Part shown: one piece after another, positions 35,067 through 44,110 of the stretch
How positions within the stretch are numbered: position 1 is the stretch's first letter
Layout of the letters: every line of letters begins with the position of its first letter
From: SIG622 sp045604705
Lineage (GTDB): Bacteria; Bacillota; Clostridia; Oscillospirales; CAG-382
Direction: 5' to 3'
Length of the DNA: 64,000 nucleotides
Assembly: GCA_045604705.1 (NCBI GenBank)
Contig: JAZUOO010000043.1
Span: forward strand, 1 to 64,000
The notes under the pieces: generated by a model
Seen by the model: the letters and a program-made list of their open reading frames with translations, nothing else
Database searches by the model: none
What the model was told of the DNA's origin: nothing
Made by a program: the position numbers and the translations under genes

Positions 35067-35525
35067 ATGCTTATATCCGAAAAGATTACAAGAATAATAG
35101 AAGAGATGCTGAACGACGGCAATGGTATCACGGAGATTAAAAGAAACGAATTTGCAAACACCGTAGGCTGTGTACCGAGTCAGATCAACTATGTTATAAC
35201 ATCGAGATTCAATAAAGAACGTGGCTACATAGTCGAAAGTCGAAGAGGCGGTGGAGGATACATCAGAATAATTCGTCCGGAAATGACGGGTAGTGAATAC
35301 CTGTGTCATATGCTCGGATGTATTGGAGAGAAAATAGATGCCGAAAGTGCGGTGTATCTGGCCAAGGATATGTATTCAAAGGGGATAATTGATGAAAGGG
35401 AAGCAAACATAATAATTTCCGTACTCAACAATAAGGCTTCTTACGATCTGGCTAAGGAGTATTCTGAATACTCAAGAGCCGAAATGCTCAAATCCATCGT
35501 TCTTACACTTATAAGATTAAGATAA
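35067..35525 (+). CDS. ctsR: CtsR heat-shock repressor
   Basis: 152 residues. The N-terminal winged helix-turn-helix contains CVPSQINYVITSRFNKERGYIVESRRGGGGYIRI in pieces; the glycine-rich wing (RRGGGGY) is the family hallmark and inserts into the minor groove of the operator. The C-terminal half is the dimer/McsB-sensing domain. CtsR represses clp genes and is inactivated on heat or protein stress through McsA/McsB and ClpC. First gene of ctsR-mcsA-mcsB-clpC with three operator regions at its own promoter. Confidence 0.95.
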   Translation: MLISEKITRIIEEMLNDGNGITEIKRNEFANTVGCVPSQINYVITSRFNKERGYIVESRRGGGGYIRIIRPEMTGSEYLCHMLGCIGEKIDAESAVYLAKDMYSKGIIDEREANIIISVLNNKASYDLAKEYSEYSRAEMLKSIVLTLIRLR

Positions 35526-35540
35526 AAGGAGGAACTTAAT

Positions 35541-36107
35541 ATGCTGTGTGAAAAATGCAAAAAGAACAATGCTTCCGTACATTACAGATACAACGAAAAT
35601 GGAAAAGTAACCGAAATACATCTTTGTTCCGAATGTGCCAAGGAAAAAGGTCTATTACTTGATAATGGCACAATATCCTCGGATTTTATGTCCGATAAAA
35701 GCTTGTTCGCAGACAATTTTGTAAAAATTCCTTTTTCTACACTGTTTAACGGAAACTGTTATATAAAACCCCAAAGCACAAGTCTTAGAGTCTGTCCGAG
35801 CTGTGGTATGACGGAGAATGAACTGAGATCCTCCGGAAAGCTGGGCTGTGAAAGATGCTACTCCGTTTTTTCCGATCTTGTGGATGTCATGTTAAATAAA
35901 ATGCATATGTCCACAGAATATAAAGGCAAGATTCCTGCGGGAAGAAACGAAAGCCTTTCTTTGAAGAGGAAGATTGAAAAGCTTAAGAATGATATGCATT
36001 CGGCGGTTGAAAATCAGGAATATGAAGAAGCGGCGAAAATCCGTGATATAATTCGCAGTCTTGAAGATAACGACAATAAGGCGGAAAATAACGGGGGTGA
36101 ATCCTGA
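35541..36107 (+). CDS. mcsA: McsA zinc-binding activator of McsB
   Basis: 188 residues, AAAAGGAGG upstream. Four CxxC pairs are visible: CEKC near the start, CSEC, CPSC and CERC, fitting two zinc sites. A C-terminal UVR motif (RKIEKLKNDMHSAVENQEYEE) probably contacts ClpC or McsB. McsA activates the McsB arginine kinase and links it to CtsR. The stop codon overlaps the mcsB start by one base, which favours equal production of the two partners. Confidence 0.95.
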   Translation: MLCEKCKKNNASVHYRYNENGKVTEIHLCSECAKEKGLLLDNGTISSDFMSDKSLFADNFVKIPFSTLFNGNCYIKPQSTSLRVCPSCGMTENELRSSGKLGCERCYSVFSDLVDVMLNKMHMSTEYKGKIPAGRNESLSLKRKIEKLKNDMHSAVENQEYEEAAKIRDIIRSLEDNDNKAENNGGES

Positions 36108-37123
36108 TGAAATGGTTCAATAATATGCAATGTAACGGTATTGTGCTAAGTACACGCGTAAGACTTGCGAGAAATATCAAGGGTTATCCGTTTGGTAAAA
36201 AGCTCACCTTCGAGCAAAGGGCGGTGCTTCTGAAAGAAGTAAGACAAACCTTTGAAAAATACGGAACTGACAGATACAACTACATCGATATGACCGGTAA
36301 ATCTCTTATTGAAAAGAATATACTTGTCGAGGAACACATCATCAGTACGGAATTTGCTTCAGTGCCGTCATCCGAAAACAGTATGCTCGTTTATGACGAA
36401 AACAGTAGTATCTCGGTAATGATAGGCGAAGAAGACCACATCAGAATCCAGGCAATCAGACCGGGTTTTTCTGTAAAAGAAGCCTTTCAAGCCGCCGATT
36501 CAGTGGATAATACCCTTTCATCGGGACTTGAATTTTCCTTTGATGACAAACTTGGTTTTCTTACCTGCTGTCCATCAAATACCGGAACCGGCATGAGAAT
36601 ATCCTGTATGCTTCATCTCCCGATGCTTTCGAGAAATGATTATATAAAATCTGTAATAGAATACTGTTCAAGATTTGGACTCACAGTCAGAGGTTTTTTT
36701 GGTGAGGGAAGCAGAGCAGAGGGAGAAATTTATCAAATATCCAATCAGATAACACTTGGTATATCCGAAGATGAAACAATAAAAAGAATAGAAGAAGTAA
36801 TAAACGTCATAGTAAACAAGGAAAGATCCTTGAGAAATCAGCTTAAAGAATCCCCCGAAAAGATTCATGATAAGCTCTGGAGATCATATGGTATTCTCAG
36901 TAAAGTAAGATGTATTGACTCAAAGGAATTTCTGTCGTTGCTCTCCGACTGTATGCTTGGAAGGGAATGTGGCATATTGACGGATCTGAATGATAAAAAT
37001 CTTGTACGAATACTGATCGACTGTATGCCCGCTCACATCATCAGCACAAATCCCGAATGCAAGGACGCTACTCTAAGAGATGTTTTAAGGGCGCAGAAAA
37101 TAAGAACTATGATAAACACCTAA
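36107..37123 (+). CDS. mcsB: McsB protein-arginine kinase
   Basis: 338 residues. It has the phosphagen-kinase fold: STRVRLARNI near the N-terminus, the catalytic-cysteine loop CCPSNTGTGMR (C154/C155), and basic residues for ATP binding. The C-terminal RDVLRA resembles the phospho-arginine-sensing RDxxRA motif. McsB phosphorylates arginines on CtsR and on damaged proteins, marking them for ClpC-ClpP. Translationally overlapped with mcsA, and 16 bases before clpC. Confidence 0.95.
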   Translation: MKWFNNMQCNGIVLSTRVRLARNIKGYPFGKKLTFEQRAVLLKEVRQTFEKYGTDRYNYIDMTGKSLIEKNILVEEHIISTEFASVPSSENSMLVYDENSSISVMIGEEDHIRIQAIRPGFSVKEAFQAADSVDNTLSSGLEFSFDDKLGFLTCCPSNTGTGMRISCMLHLPMLSRNDYIKSVIEYCSRFGLTVRGFFGEGSRAEGEIYQISNQITLGISEDETIKRIEEVINVIVNKERSLRNQLKESPEKIHDKLWRSYGILSKVRCIDSKEFLSLLSDCMLGRECGILTDLNDKNLVRILIDCMPAHIISTNPECKDATLRDVLRAQKIRTMINT

Positions 37124-37139
37124 GAAAGGATGATATACA

Positions 37140-39647
37140 TTGAAAAGACTTACAACAAATGCGGCAGAAGCAATAAGTGCATCTCAGAGATACGCGGCGG
37201 AAATGGGACACAGCTACGTGGGAAGCGAGCACCTTCTCCTTGGGCTCTTGTCAAAATCAGATTCTATTGCTTCAAAACTTCTTATAGAACAGGGTGTAAC
37301 CTATGATGGTGTCAAAAAGGCAATAGTAGAAGCCTCGGGAACAGGAGATACAATGTCCGGGATTTCACCTGAACCTACTCCGAGAACAAAAAAGATAATT
37401 GAAAACACAGTTGTTATGGCTGAAACAACCGGACAGAATTTCATTGGAACGGAGCATATTCTCATGTCCATTCTTGTTGAAACCGACTGTGTTGCCTGCA
37501 AGATCATGAAACGCCTAGGGATCAATTGCTCAGAACTGTTTTATAAAGTCAAAGGTGACAGCAGTGGAATAGGAAGTGCCGTAAACGGACAGGGATTTTC
37601 TGATCAATACGGAAGAAAAGAAACAGATAACGGTGAAAGAAAGAAATCCGGTACCCCCGAACTTGAAAAATACAGCACTGATCTTACAGATCTTGCCAAA
37701 AACGGAAAGATAGATCCGGTAATCGGCAGAGAAAAAGAAACACAGAGAGTTATTGAGATTCTTTCCCGCAGAACAAAAAACAATCCTTGTCTCATTGGTG
37801 AACCGGGCGTTGGCAAAACTGCGGTTGTTGAAGGACTTGCATCCCTTATTAACACCGGGGCGGTTCCGGAGACAATTAAAGACAAAAGAGTTGTCGCTCT
37901 CGACCTTGCAAGTGTTCTTGCCGGTACAAAATACAGAGGAGAATTTGAGGAAAGAATCAAAAATATTATGGAGGAAGTCAAGAAATCCACCGATGTCATT
38001 CTTTTCATTGATGAGATCCACACAATTGTAGGTGCCGGTGCTTCCGAGGGTGCAGTTGATGCTGCAAATATATTAAAGCCTGCATTGTCAAGAGGTGAGA
38101 TTCAGGTTATCGGTGCAACCACAATAGATGAATACAGAAAGCACATAGAAAAGGATGCGGCTCTCGAAAGAAGATTCGGTTCGGTAATGGTCGATGAACC
38201 CACTGCGTCCGATGCAATAAAGATCCTTCAGGGACTAAAAGATAAGTACGAATCACATCACAAAGTTAAAATAACCGATTCAGCAATCGAAGCAGCGGTC
38301 AACCTTTCCATAAGATACATCGGTGACAGATATTTGCCGGATAAAGCCATTGACTTGATTGATGAAACAGCATCAAGAATCAGAATCAGAAGTATAACTG
38401 CACCTTCAGAAATAGTCGAGCTTGAACAAAAACTCGCAAAGATTAAGTCTGACAAGGAGGAAGCTGTTCAGACACAGAGATTTGAGGATGCGGGACGTTT
38501 GCACGCTGAGGAAAGAATGGCACAGGAAAATTTGAAAGTCGAAATATCAAAATGGGAAGAAGTTAAGAAGGTCAATAATGAGATCAATGATACCGATATA
38601 GCCGACACGGTCACAAACATCACTGGAATCCCAGTAAACAAACTTGCAAAAGAGGAACAAAGCAAGCTTCTTGGACTTGATAAAGTACTAAGAGGTCGCG
38701 TAATAGGTCAGGATGCAGCAGTTGATGTAGTTGCAAAAGCTGTAAGGCGAGGAAGAATGGGGCTTAAGGACCCAAAAAGACCTCAAGGTTCGTTTATATT
38801 CTGCGGTCCCACGGGCGTTGGTAAAACAGAGCTTTCAAAAGCACTCGCGTCCGCAGTTTTCGGTGATGAGAATGCCATCATAAGAATTGATATGTCCGAG
38901 TATATGGAAAAGCACAGTGTATCAAAGCTCATAGGAGCGCCTCCCGGGTATGTAGGCTTTGATGACGCAGGACAGCTCACCGAAAAAATCAGACGTAAAC
39001 CCTATAGCGTGGTGCTCTTTGACGAAATAGAAAAAGCACACCCCGATGTTTTCAACATCATGCTTCAAGTCCTTGAAGACGGGCATCTTACCGACAGTCA
39101 CGGAAGAAAAGTGGATTTTAAAAACACTATAATTATTATGACCTCCAACCTTGGATCTTCCAAAGCCGCAGAACCGCGCCGTCTTGGATTCTCTGATGCT
39201 GCAATGGAAAAAGATTCGGAAGAAAAAGCAAAAGAAGCTGTTATGAATGCACTCAGAGATAACTTCAGACCGGAATTTCTCAATAGACTTGATGAGATTG
39301 TAATATTCAATAGGTTGTCAACCGAAGATATAGAAAAAATCACAAGACTCATGCTGTCCGAGGTTCAGAACAGGATAAGCAAACTCGGCATAAAAATCGA
39401 ATTTTCCGATGAAGTATGTACGCATCTCGCCAAGGTCGGATATGACCCTGTATATGGTGCAAGACCGCTTCGTCGTGCTATTCAGCAAAAAATTGAAGAT
39501 TCTTTCTCAACAGATATGCTTGAAGGCAACATCAATGCGGGAGATAAGGTTTTTTGTACCTTGCTAAATGACGAAATTATCTATAAGGTAGATGAAAAAC
39601 CGGGGGAAACAGAAAAAACCGAGGAAAATAGCGATAGACAAAATTGA
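37140..39647 (+). CDS. clpC: ClpC AAA+ unfoldase
   Basis: 835 residues, TTG start at 37140 with AAAGGA upstream. Two Clp N-domain repeats lie in residues ~1-145 (HSYVGSEHLLLGLL, NFIGTEHILMSIL). AAA1 has Walker A GEPGVGKT (~220), a middle region contains a UVR-like coiled segment (~420-460), and AAA2 has Walker A GPTGVGKT (~559). The domain order is that of ClpC, the partner of ClpP that recognises McsB-phosphorylated proteins. Last gene of the CtsR operon; radA, often next in Bacillus, is absent here. Confidence 0.96.
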   Translation: MKRLTTNAAEAISASQRYAAEMGHSYVGSEHLLLGLLSKSDSIASKLLIEQGVTYDGVKKAIVEASGTGDTMSGISPEPTPRTKKIIENTVVMAETTGQNFIGTEHILMSILVETDCVACKIMKRLGINCSELFYKVKGDSSGIGSAVNGQGFSDQYGRKETDNGERKKSGTPELEKYSTDLTDLAKNGKIDPVIGREKETQRVIEILSRRTKNNPCLIGEPGVGKTAVVEGLASLINTGAVPETIKDKRVVALDLASVLAGTKYRGEFEERIKNIMEEVKKSTDVILFIDEIHTIVGAGASEGAVDAANILKPALSRGEIQVIGATTIDEYRKHIEKDAALERRFGSVMVDEPTASDAIKILQGLKDKYESHHKVKITDSAIEAAVNLSIRYIGDRYLPDKAIDLIDETASRIRIRSITAPSEIVELEQKLAKIKSDKEEAVQTQRFEDAGRLHAEERMAQENLKVEISKWEEVKKVNNEINDTDIADTVTNITGIPVNKLAKEEQSKLLGLDKVLRGRVIGQDAAVDVVAKAVRRGRMGLKDPKRPQGSFIFCGPTGVGKTELSKALASAVFGDENAIIRIDMSEYMEKHSVSKLIGAPPGYVGFDDAGQLTEKIRRKPYSVVLFDEIEKAHPDVFNIMLQVLEDGHLTDSHGRKVDFKNTIIIMTSNLGSSKAAEPRRLGFSDAAMEKDSEEKAKEAVMNALRDNFRPEFLNRLDEIVIFNRLSTEDIEKITRLMLSEVQNRISKLGIKIEFSDEVCTHLAKVGYDPVYGARPLRRAIQQKIEDSFSTDMLEGNINAGDKVFCTLLNDEIIYKVDEKPGETEKTEENSDRQN

Positions 39648-39759
39648 AAAAATGAAAATAACACGGTTGATCATAGTTTCATATCTGTTTACGAAAGTCA
39701 CTTAAATATTTCAAAATACTGTGTTATAATACCCAAAAATTTCAAGGAGAAATAAGACA

Positions 39760-40509
39760 ATGGACATGAATTCAAAAATACTTGCAAAGGTAGATACAAC
39801 CGTTATTACAGAGGCTGATGTTGATGCAACAATTGCCGCACTCGGTCAGAGAGGCGAAGCATACAACAATCCACAGGGTAGAAAGGCAGTGCTTGAACAG
39901 CTTATAAATAAGAATCTGATGCTGTGCGATGCAAAGAAGAATCTCTATGAGTATGATCCCAAGTTTAAAGCAGAGCTTGCAAAGATTAAAGAAGAAATGC
40001 TTGCTAACTTTGCTATAGAAAAAGCTATTTCATCCATTAAAGTAACAGATGACGAAGCAAAGAAGTTCTATGACGAACATAAGGCTGAGCTCGTAGGTGG
40101 CGAAACAGTCGATGCAAGCCACATCCTTGTTGATTCCGAGGAAAAGGCAAATGAGATTCTCGCCGACATCAATAACGGTGATATTTCATTTGAGGATGCA
40201 GCAAAGCAGTACAGCTCCTGTCCCTCAAAGGAAAAGGGCGGAAACCTCGGTGAGTTTGGCAGGGGACAGATGGTGCCGGAATTTGACAACGCTGTATTTG
40301 AAATGGAGGAAGGCGAGGTCAAGGGACCGGTTCAGACTCAGTTCGGTTACCACATTATTAAGCTCAACAAGAAGAATGAAGCAAAGGAAATTCCTTTTGA
40401 CGATATAAAGCCTCAGATAATGCAGAAGGTACTTTCCGACAAACAGCAGGCTGCATATGCTTCAAAGCTAAACCAGCTCAGGATTCTTTTCCCTGTTGAT
40501 CTGTTTTGA
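39760..40509 (+). CDS. Cytoplasmic parvulin-type prolyl isomerase
   Basis: 249 residues, CAAGGAG upstream; TATAAT about 35 bases before with a weak -35. The N-terminal helical chaperone part (~residues 1-110, SurA-like) is followed by a rotamase/PpiC domain: ASHILVDSEEKANEIL, GGNLGEFGRGQMVPEFDNAVF and QTQFGYHIIKL. There is no signal peptide or lipobox, unlike PrsA, so it acts in the cytoplasm or leaves by another route. It probably assists folding of nascent or stressed proteins. The VanZ-like gene follows at once. Confidence 0.9.
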   Translation: MDMNSKILAKVDTTVITEADVDATIAALGQRGEAYNNPQGRKAVLEQLINKNLMLCDAKKNLYEYDPKFKAELAKIKEEMLANFAIEKAISSIKVTDDEAKKFYDEHKAELVGGETVDASHILVDSEEKANEILADINNGDISFEDAAKQYSSCPSKEKGGNLGEFGRGQMVPEFDNAVFEMEEGEVKGPVQTQFGYHIIKLNKKNEAKEIPFDDIKPQIMQKVLSDKQQAAYASKLNQLRILFPVDLF

Positions 40510-40516
40510 TAATTGT

Positions 40517-40999
40517 GTGAAAAGGAAAAGAATTGTTTTCTTTGTAAGTTGCGCGATTTCGGTTCTCATCTGTATTATAATTTTCAGGTTTTCAGCACAG
40601 AACGGTGAGGCATCCGGAAATGTCAGCGAAGGATTTACAAAAATGCTGTTTCCGTCAGTCGTGTCCGACAGCATGGTATATTCCATCGAAAATGTTATTC
40701 GCAAGATTGCACACTATATGATATATTTGTCATTGGGTATATCGGTGTATTTTTCATACGATTCATATATGCAGGGCTTCACGGGGAAACATCCGAGAAC
40801 TATATTAAAGTTTCTGGTTCCTTTACTTATCTGTTTTATTTATTCTATTACCGATGAATTGCATCAGTGTTTTGTTCCGGAACGTCATGGCACTTTTGCC
40901 GATTGTCTGCTTGACACTTTTGGAGCATTGAGCGGAATACTTTTTGTAATGGGGTTGTCACGTGGATTAGGGCGTTTTAGTTCAAAGAAAAATAAATAA
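40517..40999 (+). CDS. VanZ-like membrane protein
   Basis: About 160 residues from GTG 40517; an overlapping TTG at 40496 is the other candidate and neither has a good ribosome binding site. Hydrophobic segments: IVFFVSCAISVLICIIIF, a central pair, and the C-terminal LDTFGALSGILFVMGL. The VanZ pattern FSAQNGEASG...IRKIAHYMIYLSLGI...DELHQCFVPERHGTFADCLLD is clear. VanZ-like proteins are associated with low-level teicoplanin resistance and lipid/cell-wall functions, but most members are uncharacterised. Tail-coupled to the parvulin gene. Confidence 0.85.
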   Translation: MKRKRIVFFVSCAISVLICIIIFRFSAQNGEASGNVSEGFTKMLFPSVVSDSMVYSIENVIRKIAHYMIYLSLGISVYFSYDSYMQGFTGKHPRTILKFLVPLLICFIYSITDELHQCFVPERHGTFADCLLDTFGALSGILFVMGLSRGLGRFSSKKNK

Positions 41000-41004
41000 A
41001 CCTT

Positions 41005-41036
41005 CAGCTTGCCAATTTACGGCAAGCTGTTTCTTT
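41005..41036. terminator. Terminator between convergent genes
   Basis: CAGCTTGCC pairs perfectly with GGCAAGCTG, followed by TTTCTTT. Confidence 0.75.
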
Positions 41037-41769
41037 ACATGCTTATAAGCTCGGATACGGTTACAAATTCATAGCCCTTATTTTTAAGTTCAGGAATAAT
41101 TATTCTCAAAGCTTCCGGCGTGGGACTCTTTCCGCAGATATAATCATGAAACAAAATAATATCACCATCCCGAATATTAGAAAGAACCGTATCTGTTACA
41201 CTGCTTACCGGCGGACATTTCCAATCCATTGTATCCTGCCTCCACGACCATAAAACCGTAATGCAATTATTGGACGTTATCTTATCCACAATATTATTGC
41301 TCAGATACCCACCCGGAGGACGGAAAAGCTTGGGTACATATCCCGTTATCTCCAATATTACACTCTGGGTACACGCAATCTCTCTGTCAACATCTTCCGG
41401 GGAAAGCTCTCTCATCTGCGGATGCGAATAGGTGTGATTCCCTATTTCATGCCCCTCCGAATATATTCTTTTGATAAGATCCGGGTACTTTTCCGCATTC
41501 ATACCTATAACGAAAAATGTTGCTTTTACATCAAATTGTTTCAGTATATCAAGAATTTCTGCAGTGTACTTATCTCCCGGACCATCGTCAAATGTGATTG
41601 CAAGCTGTTTTCTCGCATTTCTGTTTGCAACAACAATATTACTGTTTCCTTCTGCATAGGTGTAATCACTTATCTTGCCGCATACTATCGCTTCTTCGGA
41701 TTTCACATTACAACATAGTGAAATGCTTAACATTGCCGCAAATATTTTTATCCACGGTTTTAATGTCAT
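41035..41769 (-). CDS. Secreted polysaccharide deacetylase (NodB fold)
   Basis: 244 residues; an N-terminal hydrophobic stretch (IFAAMLSISLCCNV) looks like a signal peptide. Motif 1 TFDDGPGDKYT (catalytic base and metal ligand), motif 2 HTYSHP, and motif 3 FRPPGGY are all intact, so it is a competent metal-dependent deacetylase of peptidoglycan GlcNAc/MurNAc or a related polymer. The start overlaps the end of the neighbouring deacetylase gene by 4 bases, implying coupled translation. Confidence 0.9.
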   Translation of the reverse strand: MTLKPWIKIFAAMLSISLCCNVKSEEAIVCGKISDYTYAEGNSNIVVANRNARKQLAITFDDGPGDKYTAEILDILKQFDVKATFFVIGMNAEKYPDLIKRIYSEGHEIGNHTYSHPQMRELSPEDVDREIACTQSVILEITGYVPKLFRPPGGYLSNNIVDKITSNNCITVLWSWRQDTMDWKCPPVSSVTDTVLSNIRDGDIILFHDYICGKSPTPEALRIIIPELKNKGYEFVTVSELISM

Positions 41770-42590
41770 TTGTTTTCTCCGTTTCGGTCATTTGATTGAT
41801 CAGGGAAGTCATCTAGTGATTTAAAAGTATACCCGTCCTGTTTCAATTTTATAATAAACTCATCAAGTATCTTTGCATTTGTTTCCGACGTCGGATGAAG
41901 CAGAACCACACACCCCGGATGCACTCTTGAAAAAAGAAGCTCCAAAGCCTTACCACATTCAAGCTGTTTGTCATTATCCCAATCAGCATAAGCAAGTGAC
42001 CAGAATACCGTCTTATAACCAAGTTCCTTGGCGTGGGAAAGATTCAGTTCTGAATAGGCTCCCTCGGGAGGTCTATAATATTTTGCCATTTCAAGTTTAA
42101 GTGAATCTTTCAGGATTGCTTCGTTATTCTCCAGCTCATTCCTGAAAACATTTATATCCGTAACCTTTCCCATGTTTCCGTGAGATTTTGTGTGGTTGCA
42201 AATCAGATGGCCCTCATCGTTCATTCGAACAAGGAGCTCTGGATTTGATTTTATAAGATTCGGAAGCACGAAGAATGCTCCGGGTACATTGTGCATTTTC
42301 AGTGTATTGAGAATTTTTGCAATGTTGCCATTTTCGTAACCGGCGTCAAATGTCAGATAAATACTTTTCTCACCGCTTCTATCGAGTGATATTACATCGT
42401 ATTTTTCTGTATATACGCCATTATCGGGAGTTTGAGGCACTTCTCCTTTATTTCCGTATTTAAGATACCAGCTTTGTACTTTGCTGTCCTGTGAATAAAC
42501 GTGTTGTATATTCAATGAATTTATGCACAGTGTGATGCATAAAAATGCAATTAATTTTTCTTTTACGTTAATTGTAATCACCTCTCTCAA
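41766..42590 (-). CDS. pdaA: PdaA-type polysaccharide deacetylase
   Basis: About 270 residues. A signal-like segment (LIAFLCITLCINSLNIQ) precedes the NodB domain: TFDAGYENG (motif 1), NHTKSHGNMG (motif 2), YRPPEGAYSE (motif 3), and FWSLAYADWDN. The GYENG variant of motif 1 is characteristic of PdaA, which makes muramic delta-lactam in spore cortex; the second Asp of motif 1 is Ala here (Asn in Bacillus PdaA as I recall). The start is unclear: TTG 42590 and GTG 42581 lack a Shine-Dalgarno site, whereas a strong GAGAGGTGATT sits 8 bases before an ATT. Upstream partner of the overlapping second deacetylase. Confidence 0.8.
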   Translation of the reverse strand: MREVITINVKEKLIAFLCITLCINSLNIQHVYSQDSKVQSWYLKYGNKGEVPQTPDNGVYTEKYDVISLDRSGEKSIYLTFDAGYENGNIAKILNTLKMHNVPGAFFVLPNLIKSNPELLVRMNDEGHLICNHTKSHGNMGKVTDINVFRNELENNEAILKDSLKLEMAKYYRPPEGAYSELNLSHAKELGYKTVFWSLAYADWDNDKQLECGKALELLFSRVHPGCVVLLHPTSETNAKILDEFIIKLKQDGYTFKSLDDFPDQSNDRNGENK

Positions 42591-42714
42591 AGCTATTTTT
42601 TCATGTGAGTGAATATTTATAATATAAAATCTATGTTATATTTACCAAAAAAATCTTTTGTAAAAAAGTGGAGTTGTACTAATATACAAATGTGGAAAAA
42701 GTTAATAAATTTGC

Positions 42715-42743
42715 TTGACAATTGAATATTTATGCGGTATAAT
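42715..42743 (+). promoter_or_regulatory. Consensus sigma-A promoter of argGH
   Basis: TTGACA (42715-42720), 17-base spacer, TATAAT (42738-42743): full consensus. No ARG box was recognised by eye. Confidence 0.85.
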
Positions 42744-42796
42744 ATATACATAATTCAAAAGATACTTTGTATCGGAAATTAAATGAGGTAACTGAA

Positions 42797-44026
42797 ATGG
42801 ATAAATCTAAGATTAAAAAGGTAGTCCTTGCGTATTCCGGAGGTCTTGATACATCTATAATTATTCCGTGGCTTAAGGAAAATTATAACAACTGTGAAGT
42901 AATCGCAGTTTCCGGAAATGTTGGTCAGGCAGATGAGCTTGATGGTCTTGAGGAAAAGGCTCTTAAGACAGGTGCTTCAAAGCTTTATGTTGAGGATCTC
43001 ACAGATGAGTTTGTTGACGAATACATCATTCCCACGGTTCAGGCAGGTGCAAAGTACGAAGAGTATATGCTCGGTACTTCTTTCGCTCGTCCCATTATTG
43101 CTAAGAGAATCGTTGAAATTGCTATAGCCGAAGGTGCGGATGCTATCTGTCACGGTTGTACAGGTAAGGGTAATGACCAGGTAAGATTTGAGCTTGCAAT
43201 TAAGGCTTTCGCACCCGATATGCCTATTATCGCTCCCTGGAGAGAATGGGATATCAAGTCCCGTGATGAGGAGATTGATTATGCCGAAGCACACAATATT
43301 CCCCTTAAGATAAACCGAGAAACAAACTACTCAAAGGATAAGAACCTTTGGCATCTTTCACATGAAGGTCTCGACCTTGAAGACGCAGGCAATGAGCCTA
43401 TGTATGACAAGGAAGGCTTCCTTGAAATGGGTGTATCTCCTATTAAGGCACCCGATGAACCTACATATATCACACTTGATTTTGAACAGGGTAAGCCCGT
43501 TGCGTTCAATGACAAGAAAATGAGTGCAAAGGAGATTATTCTTGAACTCAATAAAGTAGGCGGTGCTAACGGCATAGGTCTTCTTGACATCGTTGAAAAC
43601 AGACTGGTTGGAATGAAGTGCCGCGGTGTATATGAAACTCCCGGCGGTGCAATCCTTTACTTTGCTCACAGCTATCTTGAATCAATCTGTCTTGACAAGA
43701 TGACCGCGCATGAAAAGGAAAAGCTCTCCATCACATTCGCTGAGCTTGTTTATAACGGTCAGTGGTATACACCTCTTCGTGAAGCCCTCACAGCATTTGT
43801 TGACAAGACACAGGAAAATGTAACAGGTAAAGTAAAGCTCAAGCTCTACAAGGGTAACATCATCAAGGCAGGCGTTTGGAGTGACTATTCTCTCTACTCC
43901 GAGGAAATCGCAACATTTGGCGAAGATGATTGTTATAATCAGGCAGATTCTGCGGGATTCATCAACCTCTTTGGTCTTCCCATCAAGGTTCAGGCGCAGG
44001 TCAACGCAAAGAATAAAAAGAAATAA
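42797..44026 (+). CDS. argG: Argininosuccinate synthase
   Basis: 409 residues from ATG 42797, with TGAGGT 9 bases upstream. N-terminal pyrophosphatase loop VVLAYSGGLDTSI, then the aspartate/citrulline-binding region (GCTGKGNDQVRFE, APWREWDI) and GVYETPGGAIL, all typical. It joins citrulline and aspartate using ATP in arginine synthesis. It heads the argG-argH unit; the 84-base gap holds a stem-loop that could lower argH expression relative to argG. Confidence 0.97.
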   Translation: MDKSKIKKVVLAYSGGLDTSIIIPWLKENYNNCEVIAVSGNVGQADELDGLEEKALKTGASKLYVEDLTDEFVDEYIIPTVQAGAKYEEYMLGTSFARPIIAKRIVEIAIAEGADAICHGCTGKGNDQVRFELAIKAFAPDMPIIAPWREWDIKSRDEEIDYAEAHNIPLKINRETNYSKDKNLWHLSHEGLDLEDAGNEPMYDKEGFLEMGVSPIKAPDEPTYITLDFEQGKPVAFNDKKMSAKEIILELNKVGGANGIGLLDIVENRLVGMKCRGVYETPGGAILYFAHSYLESICLDKMTAHEKEKLSITFAELVYNGQWYTPLREALTAFVDKTQENVTGKVKLKLYKGNIIKAGVWSDYSLYSEEIATFGEDDCYNQADSAGFINLFGLPIKVQAQVNAKNKKK

Positions 44027-44038
44027 TTAATACAAATG

Positions 44039-44078
44039 ACCGGGCTTTACCGAAAAAGCAAAGCCCGGTTGCATTTAA
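44039..44078 (+). terminator. Stem-loop between argG and argH
   Basis: ACCGGGCTTT pairs perfectly with AAAGCCCGGT around an ACCGAAAAAGC loop, followed by TGCATTTAATTTT, a poor U-tract. Likely a partial terminator that tunes argH. Confidence 0.6.
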
Positions 44079-44110
44079 TTTTAGGATCAAATCTGAAAGG
44101 AAGTAGTATT

